This document shows, piece after piece, positions 9,263 to 18,334 of a DNA stretch of 64,000 bases. The notes under the pieces are model-generated. The model was not told the origin of the DNA, did not search any database, and saw nothing but the letters and a program-made list of their open reading frames with translations. Positions within the stretch are counted from its first letter, which is position 1. The number at the start of each line of letters is the position of its first letter. The stretch lies in contig JAVJRK010000007.1 of the NCBI GenBank assembly GCA_040218445.1, positions 1 through 64,000 of the forward strand. Direction: 5' to 3'. This stretch comes from UBA1479 sp040218445. GTDB lineage: Bacteria > Pseudomonadota > Alphaproteobacteria > Rhodospirillales > Casp-alpha2. A program made the translations under genes and the position numbers.

Positions 9263-9649
9263 ATGGACCTTTGGCAACGACGCGCCGCCTTGGAACCGGG
9301 TTCGAACCCGGATCGAAATATCGATTATGTGTCCAGCCTGACCAACACCCTGTCGGTGCTGGACGGCACGGTCACGGTCATCCTGCGCTATGTGCCCGAT
9401 ACCTCGACCATCGCACCGGCGGCCTTCGCGGCCTATTTGAAAACCCTGGAATCCATTGACTGGCCGTCCCATGAAAACCTGGCCACGACCATCCTGCAGG
9501 ACATCAGTAACGAACTCGTTCCGCGCTGGGTCCAGGTCGTGACCCGTCACGCAGATGGATCTGATATGGCCGAGCACAAAATCCTGGTCGAAGACCGACA
9601 GCCGCAATGGTCCAACCCGGATCTATTGGCGCATCTTGATCCGATCTGA
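9263..9649 (+). CDS. QueF-like T-fold protein lacking catalytic residues
   Basis: The 128-residue product aligns by eye with QueF (7-cyano-7-deazaguanine reductase) over nearly its whole length: NPDRN-DY near the start, ILRYVPD around 41-47, a helix ending in AYLKTLES, SHEN (matching the substrate-binding FHE of QueF) and VPRWVQVV (matching DPRW-EVVG). The segment that carries the catalytic CPVTGQPD in QueF is missing, and the NADPH motif E-K-S-K is replaced by APAAFAAY. It is therefore unlikely to reduce preQ0. It is 12 bases after the FliK-like gene and convergent with fliJ, so it probably belongs to the flagellar operon. The function is unknown. Confidence 0.55.
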   Translation: MDLWQRRAALEPGSNPDRNIDYVSSLTNTLSVLDGTVTVILRYVPDTSTIAPAAFAAYLKTLESIDWPSHENLATTILQDISNELVPRWVQVVTRHADGSDMAEHKILVEDRQPQWSNPDLLAHLDPI

Positions 9650-9678
9650 CGGGATTTAATCGAAAACCCGCAGCCTAA

Positions 9679-10122
9679 CTAACGTGTACGACGGGTCGCC
9701 TGGGAGCGGGCTTCTTGGCGGCGGTAAAGCTGCAGGCCCAATTCGTCCAATTCCGCCTGCTCGCGGCGGGCTTCTTCCTCGGCTTCTTCACGCCGCCGAA
9801 CATCATCGGCAACCTGGTATTTCTTCAATTCCATATAGGCCCGCCCCAAAATGTCACGGGCTTCCAGGATTTCCCGTTCTTTGTGCTGAATCTGACCGTC
9901 CAAACGGGCCCGGCGATATCGGAACATGTTGTAGTAGGCGCCGAAGGTGATGCCGATATCGGTCGAACTGGCCAGGGCCTGTTCACGTTTCAATTCATCT
10001 TCCAGATTGCGGACCTGCTGATCCAAATCGTTGAGGATGCGAATATGCTGCCCCAGTTCACGGCGCCGTTCGTCAACGGTCCATTCGTGCAACCGGATAA
10101 GGTTTTTCAGGCCGTTTGCCAT
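9679..10122 (-). CDS. fliJ: Flagellar export chaperone FliJ
   Basis: FliJ is a small coiled-coil protein that sits in the FliI hexamer and helps switch the export gate on. The 147-residue protein is almost wholly helical and charged, starting MANGLKNLIRLHEWTVDERRR, with heptad-like repeats to the end, which is very basic (RSQATRRTR). It lies 28 bases downstream of fliI in the same orientation, the standard pair. Confidence 0.88.
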   Translation of the reverse strand: MANGLKNLIRLHEWTVDERRRELGQHIRILNDLDQQVRNLEDELKREQALASSTDIGITFGAYYNMFRYRRARLDGQIQHKEREILEARDILGRAYMELKKYQVADDVRRREEAEEEARREQAELDELGLQLYRRQEARSQATRRTR

Positions 10123-10150
10123 TAAAGGTCCGGGTCCTCGTTAAGCTACA

Positions 10151-11539
10151 TCACGACGCCGGCGCGGCGCCGTCACCGGCAGGGGCTTCGGCGGCACCTT
10201 CGGGCGCGGGCTCTGGCATATCCAGCGTTTGCGCCAACAAGCTGTAACAACTGTTCAGGTCCGTCGTTTCCGCGATTTCCTGGTCCAGGAATTTCTCGAT
10301 CCCGTCGTAATACTGAATGGCTTCATCGACCTTTGGGTCGCTGCCGCTGCGATACGCCCCCAACCGGATCAGTTCGGCCATGTCTTCGTAGACGGCCAGA
10401 AGCTGGCGGGCGCGGGCGACCAGCGCGTTCTGGTCCGGTGTGTTGCAGGCCGGCATGGTTCTGGAAACGCTGCGCAGGATGTTGATCGCCGGATAGCGGC
10501 CGCGTTCGGCAATGGCTCGGTCCAGCACCACGTGCCCGTCGAGAATCCCGCGCACTGCATCAGCCACCGGCTCATTATGATCGTCGCCTTCGACCAGCAC
10601 GGTGAACAGTCCGGTGATATCGCCTTCGCCCGGCCGGCCGGGGCCGGCCCGTTCCAAAAGGCGCGGCAACAAAGCGAACACGGAAGGCGTATATCCCTTT
10701 GATGCCGGCGGTTCGCCCACGGCAAGGCTGATTTCGCGCTGTGCCATGGCCACGCGGGTGACGCTGTCCATCAAACACAGAACATTGGCACCGGTATCGC
10801 GGAAAAATTCCGCCACCGCCATGGTCATAAAGGCGGCCTGACGCCGGACCAACGGCGGTTCGTCCGACGTGGCGACCACGACGACGGCGCGCTTCAATCC
10901 TTCTTCACCCAGATGATCCTCGATAAATTCGCGGGCCTCACGGCCGCGTTCGCCGACCAAGCCGATGACGCTGACCTCGGCATCCGTATTGCGGGCCATC
11001 ATCGACAGCAAGGTCGATTTGCCCACGCCCGACCCGGCAAAAATGCCCAACCGCTGCCCCCGGCAACAGGTCAGGAAGGTATTCATGGCGCGCAAACCAA
11101 GATCGACCTTACCGCCGATGCGCGTCCGCTCGTGGGCGGGCGGCGGCACGGTGTGAATGGGATAGGGCGCGGCGCCGCCGGGCAAGGATCCCTTGCCGTC
11201 GATCGGCCGGCCGAAGGCATCGATCACGCGGCCCAACCATGCCTCGACCGGATAGATCACCGGTTCCGACGACCCCACTTCGACGCGGCAGCCCATGCCG
11301 ATGCCGTCGACGGAGCCGAACGGCATAACCAGCGCCTTGCCGTCGCGGAAGCCAACGACTTCACAGGGTACGACCTGTCCGTTCTTGGTCGAGATGTCGC
11401 AATGGTCGGAAACGGAGACCGCGCCTTGCAGGCCTTCGACCTCGACCAACAGGCCCACCACGTTGGCGACGCGGCCAAAGTGCACCTGACCGGTATGACG
11501 GTCGACCTCATTGAGGATATCGTTGACGAATGTATACAC
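10151..11539 (-). CDS. fliI: Flagellum-specific export ATPase FliI
   Basis: FliI energises flagellar type III export. It is 462 residues long, with an N-terminal beta barrel (about 10-95), the ATPase domain with Walker A GSGVGKS at 169-175, LVGERGREAREF just after, Walker B VLCLMDSVTRVA, and the C-terminal helical domain. LPRLLERAGPG is typical of flagellar rather than F1 ATPases. The last 20 residues form an Ala/Pro/Glu tail. It is divergent from ctrA over a 187-base region that holds TTAA half-sites, so CtrA may control it; this is inference. Confidence 0.96.
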   Translation of the reverse strand: MYTFVNDILNEVDRHTGQVHFGRVANVVGLLVEVEGLQGAVSVSDHCDISTKNGQVVPCEVVGFRDGKALVMPFGSVDGIGMGCRVEVGSSEPVIYPVEAWLGRVIDAFGRPIDGKGSLPGGAAPYPIHTVPPPAHERTRIGGKVDLGLRAMNTFLTCCRGQRLGIFAGSGVGKSTLLSMMARNTDAEVSVIGLVGERGREAREFIEDHLGEEGLKRAVVVVATSDEPPLVRRQAAFMTMAVAEFFRDTGANVLCLMDSVTRVAMAQREISLAVGEPPASKGYTPSVFALLPRLLERAGPGRPGEGDITGLFTVLVEGDDHNEPVADAVRGILDGHVVLDRAIAERGRYPAINILRSVSRTMPACNTPDQNALVARARQLLAVYEDMAELIRLGAYRSGSDPKVDEAIQYYDGIEKFLDQEIAETTDLNSCYSLLAQTLDMPEPAPEGAAEAPAGDGAAPAS

Positions 11540-11688
11540 GCGTATAAACCGCGAATCCGGAACCTGTTTTTATTACCTTTCCATACTATCACGGACAACG
11601 GTTGATGGAGTGTTAAACCCCTGCTGAATAACGAAATATTCCTGTATTCGCCGGGCCAACTTGCGCCGATTCCCGCCGAGGGTTATGG

Positions 11689-11702
11689 TTAACAAAGGTT
11701 AA
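11689..11702. promoter_or_regulatory. ctrA: Candidate CtrA half-site pair in the fliI-ctrA divergent region
   Basis: The sequence TTAACAAAGGTTAA has two TTAA half-sites separated by 6 bases, close to the known CtrA consensus TTAA-N7-TTAA. A third TTAA occurs at 11712-11715, next to the ribosome site AAGGAGG (11714-11720) of ctrA. It lies 25 bases before the ctrA start and about 150 bases before fliI, so it could serve autoregulation of ctrA. The spacing is one base off the consensus, so this is a candidate only. Confidence 0.4.
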
Positions 11703-11726
11703 TGCGTCCGATTAAGGAGGCCGTTC

Positions 11727-12431
11727 ATGCGTGTGTTGCTCGTCGAAGATGATCCTTCGACCCAAAAAAGCGTCAAGATGATGCTTGAATCGGCGAATAT
11801 GGTCGTCGATACAACCGACCTGGGCGAAGACGGCCTGGAAATCGGAAAACTTTACGATTACGACATCATCGTCCTGGATATCATGCTGCCGGACATGGAC
11901 GGTTTTGAAGTCCTGCGCCGGCTGCGCGATTCCCGCGTCAATACGCCGGTTCTGATCCTGTCAGGTCTGGTGGAATCGGAAAGCAAGGTCAAAGGTCTTG
12001 GCCACGGCGCCGATGATTACCTGACCAAGCCCTTCAACAAGGAAGAACTGATGGCCCGGATTCAGGCCATTGTCCGGCGCTCCCAGGGGCATGCCCAATC
12101 GGTGATCGAGACCGGCCGCCTGACCGTCAACCTGGACACCCGCACGGTCGAGGTCGACGCCCAGCCGATCCACCTAACCGGCAAGGAATACGGCATCCTG
12201 GAACTGCTGTCCCTGCGCAAGGGTACGACCCTGACCAAGGAAATGTTCCTCAACCATCTTTACAACGGGATGGACGAGCCGGAATTGAAGATCATCGACG
12301 TGTTCATCTGCAAACTGCGCAAGAAATTATCGACGGCCACGGGCGGCGACAATTACATCGAAACAGTTTGGGGGCGGGGCTACGTCCTGCGCGATCCGGA
12401 GCCGGAACAAAAAGCCGCCGCCAACGGTTGA
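11727..12431 (+). CDS. ctrA: Cell-cycle response regulator CtrA
   Basis: CtrA is the OmpR-type master regulator of alphaproteobacteria that controls motility and, in some lineages, replication and division. The 234-residue protein has a receiver domain (1-120) with acidic residues EDD at 7-9, phosphoacceptor Asp51 in VLDIMLPDMDGF and KPF at the end of the domain. The winged helix (about 130-225) contains LTGKEYGILELL and IDVFICKLRKKL, near-identical to the CtrA recognition helix region. A perfect ribosome site lies 6 bases upstream. The phosphotransferase ChpT is encoded 6 kb away. In non-Caulobacter lineages CtrA often controls motility rather than viability, which suits this locus. Confidence 0.97.
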   Translation: MRVLLVEDDPSTQKSVKMMLESANMVVDTTDLGEDGLEIGKLYDYDIIVLDIMLPDMDGFEVLRRLRDSRVNTPVLILSGLVESESKVKGLGHGADDYLTKPFNKEELMARIQAIVRRSQGHAQSVIETGRLTVNLDTRTVEVDAQPIHLTGKEYGILELLSLRKGTTLTKEMFLNHLYNGMDEPELKIIDVFICKLRKKLSTATGGDNYIETVWGRGYVLRDPEPEQKAAANG

Positions 12432-12465
12432 CCGATTGCAGAGCCCCGGAACGGAAAACAAATAC

Positions 12466-12495
12466 AGAGGCGGGTTAAACCCGCCTCTTTCTTTT
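12466..12495 (+). terminator. Rho-independent terminator after ctrA
   Basis: A 9-bp stem AGAGGCGGG / CCCGCCTCT (12466-12474 with 12480-12488) with a 5-base loop TTAAA is followed by TTCTTTT. It ends the ctrA transcript before the convergent cheR gene. The A-rich flank on the other side is broken, so activity for the minus strand is doubtful. Confidence 0.9.
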
Positions 12496-12526
12496 GCTGA
12501 TCATTCTACTGGCAGCAGACGTTCGC

Positions 12527-13342
12527 CTAGTTGCCGGTAAGCGCGTAAAGACCGCGCTGCCCGGGCACGGGGGCGAACTTGTCCGACACACCCAGCACCG
12601 TTTCCGCCCCACCCAGGAACAACGTGCCGTAATCCGGCATCAGATTTGCGACCCCGGCAAGGACCTCGCCCTTGGTCTGCTGATCGAAATAGATCAGAAC
12701 GTTGCGGCAGAACACCACATCGAAATGCCCAAGCGGCGCCAAGTTTTCAAGCAGGTTGAAATACTTATACTGCACCATGGAGCGGATCTCAGGTTTCAGC
12801 TGCCATTGGTCATCCTGTTTGTCGAAGTATTTGACCAGCATGGTGATCGGCAGGCCACGCTGCACCTCGAACTGGGAATAGACCCCCTGCTCCGCCTTTT
12901 TCAACACCTGACGTGAAATGTCCGTGCCGATAATTTCGACCTTCCATCCGGCAAGTTTGGCGCCTTCTTCCTTCAGGATCATGGCCAAGGAATACGGCTC
13001 TTGTCCGTTCGACGCAGCAGCACACCAAATGCGCAGGGATTTCTTCGCCGCACATTTTTCCAGCATGGATGGCAGAACATGATCGCGGAACAAATCAAAC
13101 GGCTTGATGTCACGGAAGAAGAACGACTCGTTCGTGGTCATCGCTTCCGTGACCTCGACGATCAAGGCCTCGTTCTTGGAAGTGCGGATTTCGGTGATCA
13201 GTTCCTCGACGCCCTTGATGTTCTGCGCCCGCGCCACGGGCATCAGACGGCTTTCAAGCAGATACGCCTTGTCCTCGTTAAGGACCAGTCCTGACCGCTG
13301 CTTCAGCAGCGTCGACATGAATTGGAAGTCGTCCGGTTTCAT
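12527..13342 (-). CDS. cheR: Chemotaxis protein methyltransferase CheR
   Basis: CheR methylates glutamates of chemoreceptors using S-adenosylmethionine. The 271-residue protein starting MKPDDFQFMS has the N-terminal helical domain (1-75) and a methyltransferase domain with RIWCAAASNGQEPYSLAM, the SAM-binding block, and FDVVFCRNVLIYFD, the family signature. The frame stays open further upstream, but the ATG at 13342 overlaps the cheB stop in an ATGA arrangement and matches the family start. It is the last gene of the cheA-cheY-cheB-cheR run. No chemoreceptor gene is present in the window. Confidence 0.95.
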   Translation of the reverse strand: MKPDDFQFMSTLLKQRSGLVLNEDKAYLLESRLMPVARAQNIKGVEELITEIRTSKNEALIVEVTEAMTTNESFFFRDIKPFDLFRDHVLPSMLEKCAAKKSLRIWCAAASNGQEPYSLAMILKEEGAKLAGWKVEIIGTDISRQVLKKAEQGVYSQFEVQRGLPITMLVKYFDKQDDQWQLKPEIRSMVQYKYFNLLENLAPLGHFDVVFCRNVLIYFDQQTKGEVLAGVANLMPDYGTLFLGGAETVLGVSDKFAPVPGQRGLYALTGN

Positions 13343-14451
13343 GCCGCCCTCGTCCGCAATTTCTGCATGATGTGCGGCCCCAGGTCGTTGAGCGGCAGCA
13401 CCGCTTCGCACAGGCCGGCCGTCGCGACGGCCCCCGGCATGCCCCAGACTACGCTGGACGCCTCGTCCTGGGCGACGATGGTGCCACCGGCTTCGACCAC
13501 AACCCGGCTTCCTTCCCGTCCGTCATGGCCCATTCCGGTCAAAATGACGGTCAACACGGCCCCGCCGAATTCCGTCGCGAGTGACCGCAACATGGGATCG
13601 ACCGCAGGCCGGCAGAAGTTTTCAGGCGGATCTTGATTCGTGCGGATCACCATGCCCGATCCGGACTTCTCAACGGTCATGTGGAAATTTCCGGGCGCCA
13701 CATAAATATGCCCCGCTTGCAGCGCTTCTCCGTCCACAGCTTCCGTGCACGCCCAACCCGAAGCCTTTGAAATATGTTCAGCCAGGATTTTCGTGAATGT
13801 CGCCGGCATATGCTGGGTCACGACCACGGGCAGGTTGATATCGGGGCGCACATCCTTGAACAACTTGAATAGGGCTTGCGGGCCGCCGGTTGAACTGCCC
13901 ACGGCAAGAATTCTGGGCTTAATTGAACCACTGGAACGCAACTCCACCGCTTTCTCGTAAAGCGGTTTAGCTGTTTTCTCGACCGGCTTGACGTCGGAAT
14001 CCCTGGCCACACCGTTCGGCGTCGAGGCCGGACGCCGGGCGACCAAACCCAGTTGGCGAATTTTCTCAAGCAACTCATGCTTGAAGACGTCGCCGCCGGA
14101 AATCTCACGTGTTGCCGTCGGTTTCGGCACATAGTCGGTTGCCCCCGCCTGCAGTGCACGCAAACTGATGTCCGCGTTCTTTTCCGTCAGGGTCGACGCC
14201 ATGATGATCTTGACGTCTGGCTTGATTTCCAACAATTGGGGAATAGCCGTCAGTCCGTCCATCACTGGCATTTCAATATCCAGGATGATGACGTCCACGG
14301 GCTGCGTTCTAAGGCGGTCAACGGCCATTTTCCCGTTGCCGACGGAAGCCGCCACGCGCAATCCAGGTTCGCCTTCGATCATGCGCGCGATCAGGCCGCG
14401 GATGACGGCGGAGTCATCGACCAACATGACGCGGACTTCGTCACTCGTCAT
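13339..14451 (-). CDS. cheB: Chemotaxis response regulator and protein-glutamate methylesterase CheB
   Basis: CheB removes receptor methyl groups and deamidates receptors when phosphorylated. From the ATG at 14451 it has 370 residues: a receiver domain (1-125) with Asp58 in IILDIEMPVMDG, a variable linker (about 130-185) and the esterase domain with the catalytic Ser in VGSSTGGPQAL, His in VTQHMPATFT and Asp in TGMGHDGREG. An upstream ATG at 14475 is in frame, but AAGGGG just before 14451 favours the inner start. Its stop overlaps the cheR start by four bases, so the two are translationally coupled. Confidence 0.95.
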   Translation of the reverse strand: MTSDEVRVMLVDDSAVIRGLIARMIEGEPGLRVAASVGNGKMAVDRLRTQPVDVIILDIEMPVMDGLTAIPQLLEIKPDVKIIMASTLTEKNADISLRALQAGATDYVPKPTATREISGGDVFKHELLEKIRQLGLVARRPASTPNGVARDSDVKPVEKTAKPLYEKAVELRSSGSIKPRILAVGSSTGGPQALFKLFKDVRPDINLPVVVTQHMPATFTKILAEHISKASGWACTEAVDGEALQAGHIYVAPGNFHMTVEKSGSGMVIRTNQDPPENFCRPAVDPMLRSLATEFGGAVLTVILTGMGHDGREGSRVVVEAGGTIVAQDEASSVVWGMPGAVATAGLCEAVLPLNDLGPHIMQKLRTRAA

Positions 14452-14510
14452 CCGTAACCCCTTATCGCGTTGCAATAGACCATATCCGCCGCCAATCGGT
14501 CGGCAGACAG

Positions 14511-14876
14511 CTAGAGAAGGCCGACCTGCGAGAACTTCGTTTGGATAATCTCGCTGTCGAACGGTTTCATGATGTATTCATTCGCACCGGCTTCGATCGC
14601 TTCCTGAATATGCTGAATATCGTTTTCAGTGGTACAGAACACGACAATCGGCCCGCCACCGCCCGGAAGCGCCCTTAGCTCTCGAAGAAATTCGATACCG
14701 CTCATTATCGGCATATTCCAATCAAGCAGCACCGCATCGGGCAGCCGCTCCTTGCAGGCATCAAGTGCCTCTTGGCCGTCGGCGGCCTCCAGAGTCTCGA
14801 AGCTGAGTTCTTCAAGAATTTTCCGGGCGACCATCCGGATTACTTTCGAGTCATCGACGATCAGACAAGATTTCAT
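14511..14876 (-). CDS. cheY: Single-domain response regulator CheY
   Basis: A 121-residue receiver without an output domain. It has the acidic pair in CLIVDDSKVIRM, phosphoacceptor Asp52 in VLLDWNMPIMSG, the Thr/Tyr region CTTENDI and Lys in MKPFDSE. It lies between cheB and cheA, so it is the probable kinase target that binds FliM/FliN. The DWNMP and CTTEND wording is typical of alphaproteobacterial CheY from cheA-linked operons. The 195-base gap to cheA holds no further gene that I can see. Confidence 0.93.
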   Translation of the reverse strand: MKSCLIVDDSKVIRMVARKILEELSFETLEAADGQEALDACKERLPDAVLLDWNMPIMSGIEFLRELRALPGGGGPIVVFCTTENDIQHIQEAIEAGANEYIMKPFDSEIIQTKFSQVGLL

Positions 14877-15071
14877 TAGCCCACCCGCTTTGGTTCGCCT
14901 TCGATTACGTCCAGATCACTGAGCCAGCATGTGCCAACTCAATATCCAATATCAGGCTATAACATTCACGGCGAAGTCCCAACACCGCGTTAATGGCCTG
15001 GATAACAGTACATTAGATGACTCCGCAACAACGTTCGTCATCGCAATTGAAACACACATGCATTGTACCGA

Positions 15072-18023
15072 TCACCCGGTCCCGCCAGACGCTGCCCCTG
15101 CAACGGTTTGCGCCAAGCTTGAAACCAAGGCTTCCCGGTCAAATTTGGCCACATAATCATTGAAACCGGCACTGCGGCCACGCTCGAAATCAGCGCTGGT
15201 GGCGTGTGCGGACAAAGCCACCATGGGAACCTGTGACCAGGAACCGCCGCTGCGGACTTCGTTCGCGAATTCAAAACCGTTCATGCCCGGCATTTCGATA
15301 TCGGAAATAATGACATCGAAGGCCGCCCCCCTGTCACGCATTTCAAGGGCCGCCTGGGCGCTGTCCAATGCCGTCACCTGCCAGCCCGCGACGGAAAGAA
15401 GCGGTGTCAGCAGATTACGGAAAAACGGGCTGTCATCGATCAGCAGAGCCCTGCGTCGGCCACCCGGGCCAACTTCAAGCGCCGCGTTCTCGGACGATCC
15501 GAACCAATCGGAAAACGCCTGGGTCAGGAAATATCCGGCATCGATTACGTCCGTTGCTTTCTTGGCGATCACGGCGCTGCCGATCAGGCCCGGAATGTCG
15601 GTCGTCAATTCAATTTTCAGGCGGTCATCGACAATATCGACGATCTCATCCACGACCAAGCCCATGGACCGCTCACGATCGGTGAACACCAGGATCGGCT
15701 GGCGGCCCGTTTCCTTGAACTGATGGTCGGAAGAGAACGGGATCAGCGGCATCAGCTGTTCGCGATACTGCACCATGACCTGGCCATGCGAGGTTTCTGT
15801 CTCGGACATATCGACCTCTTCAAGGCGTGCAACCAGCCCCAAAGGCACCGCCTTGAGTTCCGGCCCACCGGCGCGGAACACCAGAAGCGAGGTCGTTTCC
15901 TCGTCCGTGGAGACGGCCTGGATGTCTGCTTCGGAACGATGCTCCGTATCCATTTCGCCGGCTGCTTCGGCAATGCCGTTGGGGTCCAGGATCATGATTA
16001 CGCTGCCGTCGCCCAGAATCGTATTGCCCGAGTAGAACGTGATGTCGCGCAAAATCGGCGCGACCGGCTTGACGACGATTTCTTCCGTATCGAAGACACG
16101 GTCGACGATGATCCCGAAGGTGTTGGATCCGACCTGCGTGACGACGATGAACACTTCCTCGTCATCGGCGATCGCTTCGGCAACCAACGCATCCGTCGAT
16201 TTGGGTGTTTCGTCATCGACCTGATCACCGGCACCCGCACCGTTGCCTTTCGCGGCAGCCGGCGGATCCTGCAAACGCAGCAGTTCGCGCAACGAAATCA
16301 GCGGCAGCAAGCGGTCGCGCAAGCGCAACACGGCGGATTCGTTGATCATCTCGATAGCGTTTTCCGACTGCGCCGAGGCCCGCACCAGTTCCAGCACGCT
16401 GATTTGCGGCACGGCGAACCGTTCGCCGCAGCATTCGACGATCAATGCGGAGACGATCGCCAACGTCAGCGGAATCTTGATGGTGAAAGTCGAACCCTTG
16501 CCCGGGTTGGTCTTCAACTCGACCGTACCGCCGATTTTTTCAATGTTGGTCCGCACCACGTCCATGCCGACGCCGCGGCCGGATACGTTGGTGATCTTCT
16601 CTGCCGTGGAAAAACCGGCTTTAAAGATGAACATGCCGATCTGCTGATCGGTCATCTGCTCCAAATCGGCTTCGGTCGTCAAACCGTTATCCAGGGCTTT
16701 CTGTTTGATGCGGTCGATGTTCAGGCCGCGCCCATCGTCGGCGATCTCGATGATGATGTGGCCGCCTTCGTGGAAAGCGTTCAGCGTGATGGTGCCCGTT
16801 TCCGGCTTGTTCGCTTCCTTCCGGCCTTCGATATCTTCAAGACCATGGTCCGCCGAGTTGCGCACCATATGGGTCAGCGGGTCCTTGATCAGTTCCAAGA
16901 CCTGACGGTCGAGTTCCGTTTCCGCACCCAGCATGACCAGTTCGATCTTCTTGCCCGATTCAACAGCCAGATCACGCACAATCCGCGGTAGCTTGGCCCA
17001 GGCATTGCCGATCGGCTGCATGCGCGTCTTCATCACGCCTTCCTGCAGGTCCGTGGTGATGTGGGACAGGCGCTGCAACGGCACGGTGAATTCGCTGTCG
17101 TCCAGGCCACGCACCATCTGCAGAAGCTGGTTGCGTGTCAGGACCAATTCGGAGACCAAGGTCATCAGGTCTTCGAGCACATCCACATTGACGCGGATCG
17201 ACGACGCGGCAACACCGGCCCCGCCGCCCTTCGTATCTTTCTTTTCCGCTTCCGTGGATGCCGCCGGCGCGGGCACGCCGCTGGAACCGGCCTTCTCGGC
17301 CTGACGTTCCTTTTCCAGGTCCGCCTTCAATTCCGCTTCCGTCGCGGCGCGGGCACCCGCGGCCTGCGCGGCCTCGACTTCGGCCAGCAATTCCTGCGCG
17401 ACAGGGGCGCCGTGTTCATTGGTCGCGGGATTGGTGGCCATGGCCGCTTCGGCTTCGCGTTCGGCCGCCAATTCAGCGTCCAGTTGTTCCTGGCTTGCAG
17501 CCTGAACCCCCTGAGCCGACGCCGCCTCGACTTCGGCCAGCAGTTCCGCCGCCACGGGCGCGCCGAACTCATTTGTCGGCGTCGGGCCGTCACTGGCGGG
17601 GGAGGCAACCTCGGCGGCCGGTTGCGGGGCCGGTTTGGGTGCATTGCCGCCTTCCGCATGGGCGTTCAGGGCATCGATCAGTTCCTGATCGGTGCCGTCC
17701 GGCTCTTGGCCCGTTTCTTCCAATTTACCCAACAGATCACGGATACAGTCCATGCATTTGAGAATAAGGGTCACGGCCTCGGGCGTGACATCAAGCTCGC
17801 CGTCGCGGAATTTCCCCAAGACGTTCTCGCCGGCATGAGCGACCGATTCAAGACGAGGCAGCCCCAAGAAACCGCAGGTCCCTTTGATCGTATGGACCAG
17901 ACGGAAAATATTCCCGAGGATCTCTTTGTTGTCCGGCTCTTGCTCGAACTTGACGAGTTCGACATCAAGCACGGCTAGGCTTTCCGAGGTTTCGGTCAGG
18001 AATTCAGTGAGAAGATCATCCAT
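15072..18023 (-). CDS. cheA: Hybrid chemotaxis histidine kinase CheA with tandem CheW domains and receiver
   Basis: A 983-residue kinase. Order of parts: histidine phosphotransfer domain with His44 in LVHTIKGTCGF; an Ala/Glu-rich linker (about 140-265) that carries two copies of a roughly 50-residue unit starting TNE-GAPVA-ELLAEVEAA; dimerisation helices near 276-330; a histidine kinase ATPase domain with N-box HMVRNSADHG, DDGRGLN and SGRGVGMDVV; a CheW domain (about 530-700); a second CheW-like domain (about 740-860); and a C-terminal receiver with Asp in VIISDIEMPGMNG. No P2-type CheY-binding domain is obvious, the repeat linker taking its place. It is downstream of chpT and heads the che operon. 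There is no separate cheW gene here, so the tandem CheW domains may compensate or cheW lies elsewhere. Confidence 0.95.
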   Translation of the reverse strand: MDDLLTEFLTETSESLAVLDVELVKFEQEPDNKEILGNIFRLVHTIKGTCGFLGLPRLESVAHAGENVLGKFRDGELDVTPEAVTLILKCMDCIRDLLGKLEETGQEPDGTDQELIDALNAHAEGGNAPKPAPQPAAEVASPASDGPTPTNEFGAPVAAELLAEVEAASAQGVQAASQEQLDAELAAEREAEAAMATNPATNEHGAPVAQELLAEVEAAQAAGARAATEAELKADLEKERQAEKAGSSGVPAPAASTEAEKKDTKGGGAGVAASSIRVNVDVLEDLMTLVSELVLTRNQLLQMVRGLDDSEFTVPLQRLSHITTDLQEGVMKTRMQPIGNAWAKLPRIVRDLAVESGKKIELVMLGAETELDRQVLELIKDPLTHMVRNSADHGLEDIEGRKEANKPETGTITLNAFHEGGHIIIEIADDGRGLNIDRIKQKALDNGLTTEADLEQMTDQQIGMFIFKAGFSTAEKITNVSGRGVGMDVVRTNIEKIGGTVELKTNPGKGSTFTIKIPLTLAIVSALIVECCGERFAVPQISVLELVRASAQSENAIEMINESAVLRLRDRLLPLISLRELLRLQDPPAAAKGNGAGAGDQVDDETPKSTDALVAEAIADDEEVFIVVTQVGSNTFGIIVDRVFDTEEIVVKPVAPILRDITFYSGNTILGDGSVIMILDPNGIAEAAGEMDTEHRSEADIQAVSTDEETTSLLVFRAGGPELKAVPLGLVARLEEVDMSETETSHGQVMVQYREQLMPLIPFSSDHQFKETGRQPILVFTDRERSMGLVVDEIVDIVDDRLKIELTTDIPGLIGSAVIAKKATDVIDAGYFLTQAFSDWFGSSENAALEVGPGGRRRALLIDDSPFFRNLLTPLLSVAGWQVTALDSAQAALEMRDRGAAFDVIISDIEMPGMNGFEFANEVRSGGSWSQVPMVALSAHATSADFERGRSAGFNDYVAKFDREALVSSLAQTVAGAASGGTG

Positions 18024-18334
18024 GTCTGCTACTCCCAGGAGCCTTGGCCCCGAAATCTATTGCCGTATCCGCCCGATGGTGCGTCGGCGCGCTACGCATG
18101 ACTGTTCTGCATTCTGCGCCAATCAGTTTGGTGCTGGGTCATTTGACCCGCCTTCAACCGAAGCGTACGACGCCCTCCCCAGAACGGAAAATTCTAAGGC
18201 TCGGAAATTAAAGCAAAACCACCATATGTCGGCAAATGAATTAAAGGCGAATCGACTATGACTGATGGCTTATGTCCTTGGTATGCCAAGGATCTATGCA
18301 AAGGTATCGGCTCTCATATTCTCCGGTTTGATCA
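18024..18334. other. Intergenic region between chpT and cheA
   Basis: About 310 bases with no convincing gene on either strand. The notable element is an inverted repeat TCCTTGG-TATG-CCAAGGA at 18275-18292 close to the chpT stop. It has no T tract, so it is not a standard terminator. The cheA promoter is presumably here but no clear -35/-10 pair was identified. Confidence 0.5.

Noticed and set aside
18275..18292. Inverted repeat TCCTTGG-TATG-CCAAGGA as a terminator of chpT
   Set aside because: No T tract follows on either strand; recorded only as a palindrome of unknown use.
18310..18325. FNR-like site TTGATCATCA
   Set aside because: The halves do not have the TTGAT-N4-ATCAA spacing.
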